From contig JASBNA010000011.1 of assembly GCA_038087015.1 (NCBI GenBank), positions 186,001 to 250,000 on the forward strand: a DNA stretch of 64,000 nucleotides, given 5' to 3'. The translations under genes and the position numbers were made by a program. The DNA comes from Cerrena zonata (Eukaryota > Basidiomycota > Agaricomycetes > Polyporales > Cerrenaceae). The notes below the pieces were generated by a model. It was not told the origin of the DNA, searched no databases, and worked only from the letters and a program-made list of their open reading frames with translations. Below, piece after piece: positions 60,016-64,000 of the stretch (position 1 is the first letter of the stretch; each line of letters starts with the position of its first letter).

Positions 60016-60967
60016 GGTGTTGGTTACTAAGAACAAGAAGCTGCTGTACCTTTCTAATACATCCTCATCTCTCATTTATACCTCTCTCCCTTGGGCGGCT
60101 CGGGTCTCTAACCTATAGCATATTTCTTCGTTCAAGGTTGAACGCCCCATCCTAACGCCACAAAGGAAACTTGGTTGAGCCTGTATGAAGCTTTTCACAA
60201 TTTGTCATTATTCTGGCGTGCATGTGTCTATAATGGTTTAAGTTTCCGCTCTTCCTTCATAACTATTGGATATGGCTTACCGCATACATGTGCAAGTTGA
60301 TATCAGAGTGATACTAGTATCTCGGTCTTGCTACGATGGCCAGCTCAAAGTGCGCTGGCATGTGATGAAGACTCGGTTCGACATCTACGTTGTGTATGCT
60401 CTTAGAAAACTTCGGAATAAAGTATGGATAATAGAATAGGGTCTGACGAGTTTAACGTCATTCGAGTTCATTCCGTCAGCACGATTGTGAATAACGGATA
60501 GCTTTACAGTCAAAACAAATCTCCGGCAAGTTACGCACATTGCACTGTCAGGTTCTATTAGGGGTCATCGCATGTTCTCGAACTAAAGCGACGATCAGCT
60601 AAAATTTGAGTGATTGTTTTGTTATATTTGAGAGCCACTTTGTGTTTCACATTCTCCGCCACTCATGTAGTTACCAGATGTTGAAGCTTACCTCTCAACT
60701 GCAGGGTATATTCCGGTCAAGGTCCCTGCACATATGGTCACACTCGGCCTACCGATAAAGTATAAATTATGAGAAGACCTGGGACAAATGACGTAGATGG
60801 CCTGCGCCGGCAATATGCAGCGAGTAACATTGTGACGTGAATTCCTTCCTTCTTCTAGACCGTTTTTCACATTAGCAAAATAACATTGTGTAATCGTTTA
60901 ATCACGTACTGACCGAGCTTGTATAACGGATCCGCCAACAAAGCAGCATGGAAAGACACTTTCGCAG
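60016..60967. other. Gene-free stretch upstream of small secreted protein copy 2
   Basis: The first 400 bp resemble the upstream region of copy 1 (for example the aatttgtcatt and ccagctca segments). The rest up to the 3' end of F-box copy F shows no gene. Confidence 0.45.
60075..60081 (-). promoter_or_regulatory. TATA box of small secreted protein copy 2
   Basis: On the minus strand the sequence reads GGTATAAATGAG, about 62 bp upstream of the start-codon A, preceded by GACCCGAGCCGCCCA (60092-60107), the element also seen at copy 1. Confidence 0.7.
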
Positions 60968-62463
60968 TCAAAACGGGCAATCGAAATCGATACGAAGGAG
61001 CCCTCTTGCTTTTAACACTCCGACGGAGGTGGCCTCGATGAGCTGCGTACACCGAGAAATTGTTTCCTCGTAAATTTGTCCGTGGTTAAATCGGATTTCT
61101 ATAGTGAACTTCTCGAGTTTTTGAAACGACGATAGTATTTTCATCAGACGATCCCAGTTGTAATCTTGAGAGAGCGCAGTGAAGGGCGATTCGGAGCTGT
61201 ATAAGTCGAAGTTGAGAACCAAAAGGAATGACTGGAGGCTTCGAGGTGCCGTGTTGATTAGGTCTAATGTGAAGTCAAAAATCCTGATGCTTGGTTGAAT
61301 GATAGAAAACCGGTTTGAATGGTCCCATAGTTCTATCGTGACCTCGAGATATTCTAAGCAGCGACAAGACGAAAGTTTAGTTTGATTCCGTTCCGATGCT
61401 TGAGTTGAGGTCCAGATTCGTCATCATGTTAGCATCAATCACTCCGACCAGATTTATAACAACTGACCGGTTTCCGAAACCAGATCCGCTTCAACCTGTC
61501 TGAACACTTTATAGATCGCGAGTGGCATTAAATCCAGAACGAGCTCCTTCAAAGTGTCCGCAGCAGTCTCTAGAAGGGCATTCAAGTCCGGAGTTGTCCA
61601 CGTAGACCACGTATATTGCAAACCCTCCAGACCCTCTAACGATTCCAATGCGATGAGCAGATTGTACATCATAGCCTGAGGGCACCCTAACACCGCGCTC
61701 TTCACTCTAAGGCTCGATGCGATGGGAAATTTATCTAGTTCCAGTCGGACATCATCTCGTGTTGAAAACTGGATGGAATCTGGAATAAATGTTGATTGCA
61801 AGGAGAGATAATCGACTCTTGAGAAGAGGTTCAAAAATTTGATTATGTGTTGGATTCCAGGCGAGGATATATGTATGATGTCCAACTGGCTGAGCTGAAC
61901 TGGAGGGAGATGAAGATCATTTGCCAAGCAGCAGGGCGCTTGACATTCAATCTCTTGTCCGTCAAATGAGACGACCGATAAGTGAGGGAGTGCATGAAAA
62001 ATCCGGGCAAGCAGACATGGGCATAATAGACCGTGGATACCACCGTTGAACGATGGGGCGCAGAGAAAATAAATCTTCTTCACGTAACGTCCAAGATGAC
62101 TGTGCTCTGAGAAAAAGTCATAGACGTATGCATAGCCAGGGTACCTGTTAGGCCTACAAGAGAGTGAATGGAAAAGATGGAGTTGGCTTGAAAGAACGAA
62201 GGTCCGCGAGGTCAGCGCGCAGGAGGAAAGACTTTGCTTGTCGTCGTGTAGAAAGTCAATGATGTAATCTAGGAGTTCAACGGGTAGTGCAACAGGGACT
62301 GTGGTTTGAGAGTTGTCGGAGTGCGTCGGTATGTCGTATGAAGTGCTAGATTGACCCTTGGCTTTTACTGAATATTTATAGAACTACAGGTCAAGCGTGT
62401 TAGCCCCAACAGTTTTCAAAGTACAGATAGTCCTACTTTGCTCATACGTTTCAAAATATCCAT
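60968..62463 (-). CDS. F-box-like protein, copy F
   Basis: The F-box exon (VALPVELLDYIIDFLHDDKQ, SCALTSRTFVLSSQLHLFHS) has no in-frame ATG. A start with ideal context (ccaccATGG, 62463) opens a short exon MDILKRMSK whose donor gtagga joins in phase 0 to the acceptor cctgtag near 62382, giving a complete N-terminus. The large exon runs to ...SETG near 61468; a further intron of about 60 bp joins to ASERNQTKLSS and on to SQDYNWDRL and the stop at 60968. All parts are open, so this copy seems intact, unlike its neighbours D, E and G. Presumed SCF adaptor; substrate unknown. Confidence 0.7.
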
Positions 62464-62682
62464 GGTGGTAGTGTGGTTTGTGTGAGGTCGTGGTGGTAGT
62501 TATGACTCTAGGAACTTAGTCACAGTCGCTAGGTCAGTTCCGATCAACCTTAATATTACTTAATATCTGATTGGGCTATACCCTACCTTCCGTGGATGTA
62601 TTGACATTCAATATTGTGGTTGTATCATTCTGTAATACGAAGAAGTACATTACTCCAAGTGATATCAGCTTCGTGAGTTATG

Positions 62683-64000
62683 TTAGTAAAAGCGCCGATC
62701 ATAGTCACCTATGTGACAAACAACTTCGATGACTTCCCTCTCCTTTTCCTTTCGAGTGTGGACGCAAAGTGCAGCCTTGACGATTTGACGACATTGACTG
62801 GCCACAGTTTCAAATATATTCCACCGAGCGATGAGAACGATATTAGCCGCCTGGATTGCTGGCAGAGAATATATGATGGACGCGAGTCGGCCCCAGTCGT
62901 AATCTTGAGAAATCACGTCTAGAACTGAGGACTCGGAAGGATGTCCTTCTAGCCTCAGAAATATACTAATTTCTTCAAGACTTCGAGGGAGTTCTGAGAT
63001 GAGATCCAACATGTATCGAAATGAGTAAACACTGCTTGGCTGCAGTGTGGGGAAGTTGGCATTCCCGTGTAGATGAAATAGACTCATGGATGTTTCGAAA
63101 GAGCATAAGGGTTGGGCAGACGAGAGTCTAAGGGACCGCCACCGACCGGGGTCAACTAAGACATGTCAAGAGCTCAGTAATTAAGAAAGAGAATACGAAA
63201 GGTGTCTTACGAGGAGCAGACCGCAATTCATCCTTATTCTCGACAACCACCGCCCTCAGCGCATCGAGCATTAGCTTGATTAAGCTCATGGCTGAGGTCA
63301 AAATGATGATAGCTATAGTGTCAAAGTCTTTAGACTAGTGACATGAAACAGAGAACTCGTTCAGATCTCTAAGCATGTTGCAAGTAGTAAGGAGATATGC
63401 AAACGGCGCAAGTATCTCTACATCAAAAGTTCATCTCTCAAGTGTGAACTCAAACTTGGAGGAAATTTGACCAGTTCATCGCTGATTACTCCTTCGACTG
63501 GATCATGACCATCACGGATCCACACGTTTCTGATGTGGAGATTCTGTATCTTGCAGAGTAGACCAAGTAATTTGAGAGGTGTTTTGGCGTACATGCCAAA
63601 GCTCACAAGAATAAGCCGTTGTATGTGTTTCGGCGAGAATGGTTGAGCAGGAGAGCCCACACTCTTTGTAGTTCAGGCTGATCGCGGCAATTGTAAGGGC
63701 ACACAAACGAGGCAACGTAGAGAGAAGGGGAGTTGTGTCACAAAGACACATAAGGCCGAGCTGAGGTATTGATGTGAGCTCTCTCTCTGCTGCACGTAAG
63801 GCTGGAGGTGTGGATGCTCGCGGAAGAATGACACAACTCTGTTTTGAAGCTGAGTGTGTGGTATAAGTGGTATTGACTGGAGGCGACGAAAGCACGTGAG
63901 ACTAACGTGCATGATGTTAGACTGGGTTTATCATCATGCAAGAGGTTGATGATGTAGTCCACCATCTCAGATGGTAGGAGATGGATCGTTTGGTGAGGTC
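62683..64000 (-). pseudogene. F-box-like gene, copy G, frameshifted and cut by window end
   Basis: The 5' end lies beyond the window. The F-box segment LLPSEMVDYIINLLHDDKPS and SCTLVSRAFVASSQYHLYHT is readable at about 63850-63985. The family frame then changes repeatedly: FFREHPHLQPYV in one frame, LPRLCALTIAAISLNYKECG in another, SPKHIQRLILVSFGM in a third. The second exon (acceptor near 63152) is open from DPGRWRSLRLSS through SQDYDWGRL to the stop at 62683. It is a decaying member of the local family. Confidence 0.8.

Overview
The window reads as a chromosome segment of a mushroom-forming basidiomycete (Agaricomycete-like). The evidence is dense genes on both strands, many 50-60 bp introns (a few GC-AG), typical fungal orthologues, a QDE-1-type RNA-dependent RNA polymerase, small secreted cysteine-rich proteins and a local expansion of F-box-like genes. 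I cannot name the species. Gene structures below were built by hand from splice sites, reading phase and family motifs.

Left part (1-26 kb), mostly conserved core genes: proline dehydrogenase PUT1 (+), ESCRT-0 subunit VPS27 (-), head-to-head with RNA polymerase II largest subunit RPB1 (+), retromer VPS35 (+), BCP1/BCCIP (-), divergent from an RNAi-type RdRP (+), then a BNI4-like bud-neck scaffold (-). The 3' end of RPB1 is split into tiny in-frame exons, one of only 3 nt. The RdRP has a roughly 2 kb interior almost without CpG and two apparent single-base frame breaks.

Middle (27-50 kb): a convergent acetamidase / FAD-dependent oxidoreductase pair, both broken by many single-base shifts; the first F-box-like genes; an intact, intron-rich meiotic MSH4; a hypothetical protein ending in a Trp-run plus Cys-run tail; chorismate synthase ARO2; and a SAP30-like Sin3-binding protein. 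Intact MSH4, RPB1, VPS35 and ARO2 argue that the frameshifts nearby are real decay and not general sequencing error.

Right part (50-64 kb), accessory in character: an Asn-rich secreted protein, four more F-box-like copies (one apparently intact, three broken or partial), and a tandem pair of six-cysteine small secreted proteins whose ATG start codon is split by an intron in both copies and whose promoters share a GC-rich element plus TATA box. Long gene-poor stretches separate these genes. No tRNA, rRNA, CRISPR array or intact transposon was recognised.
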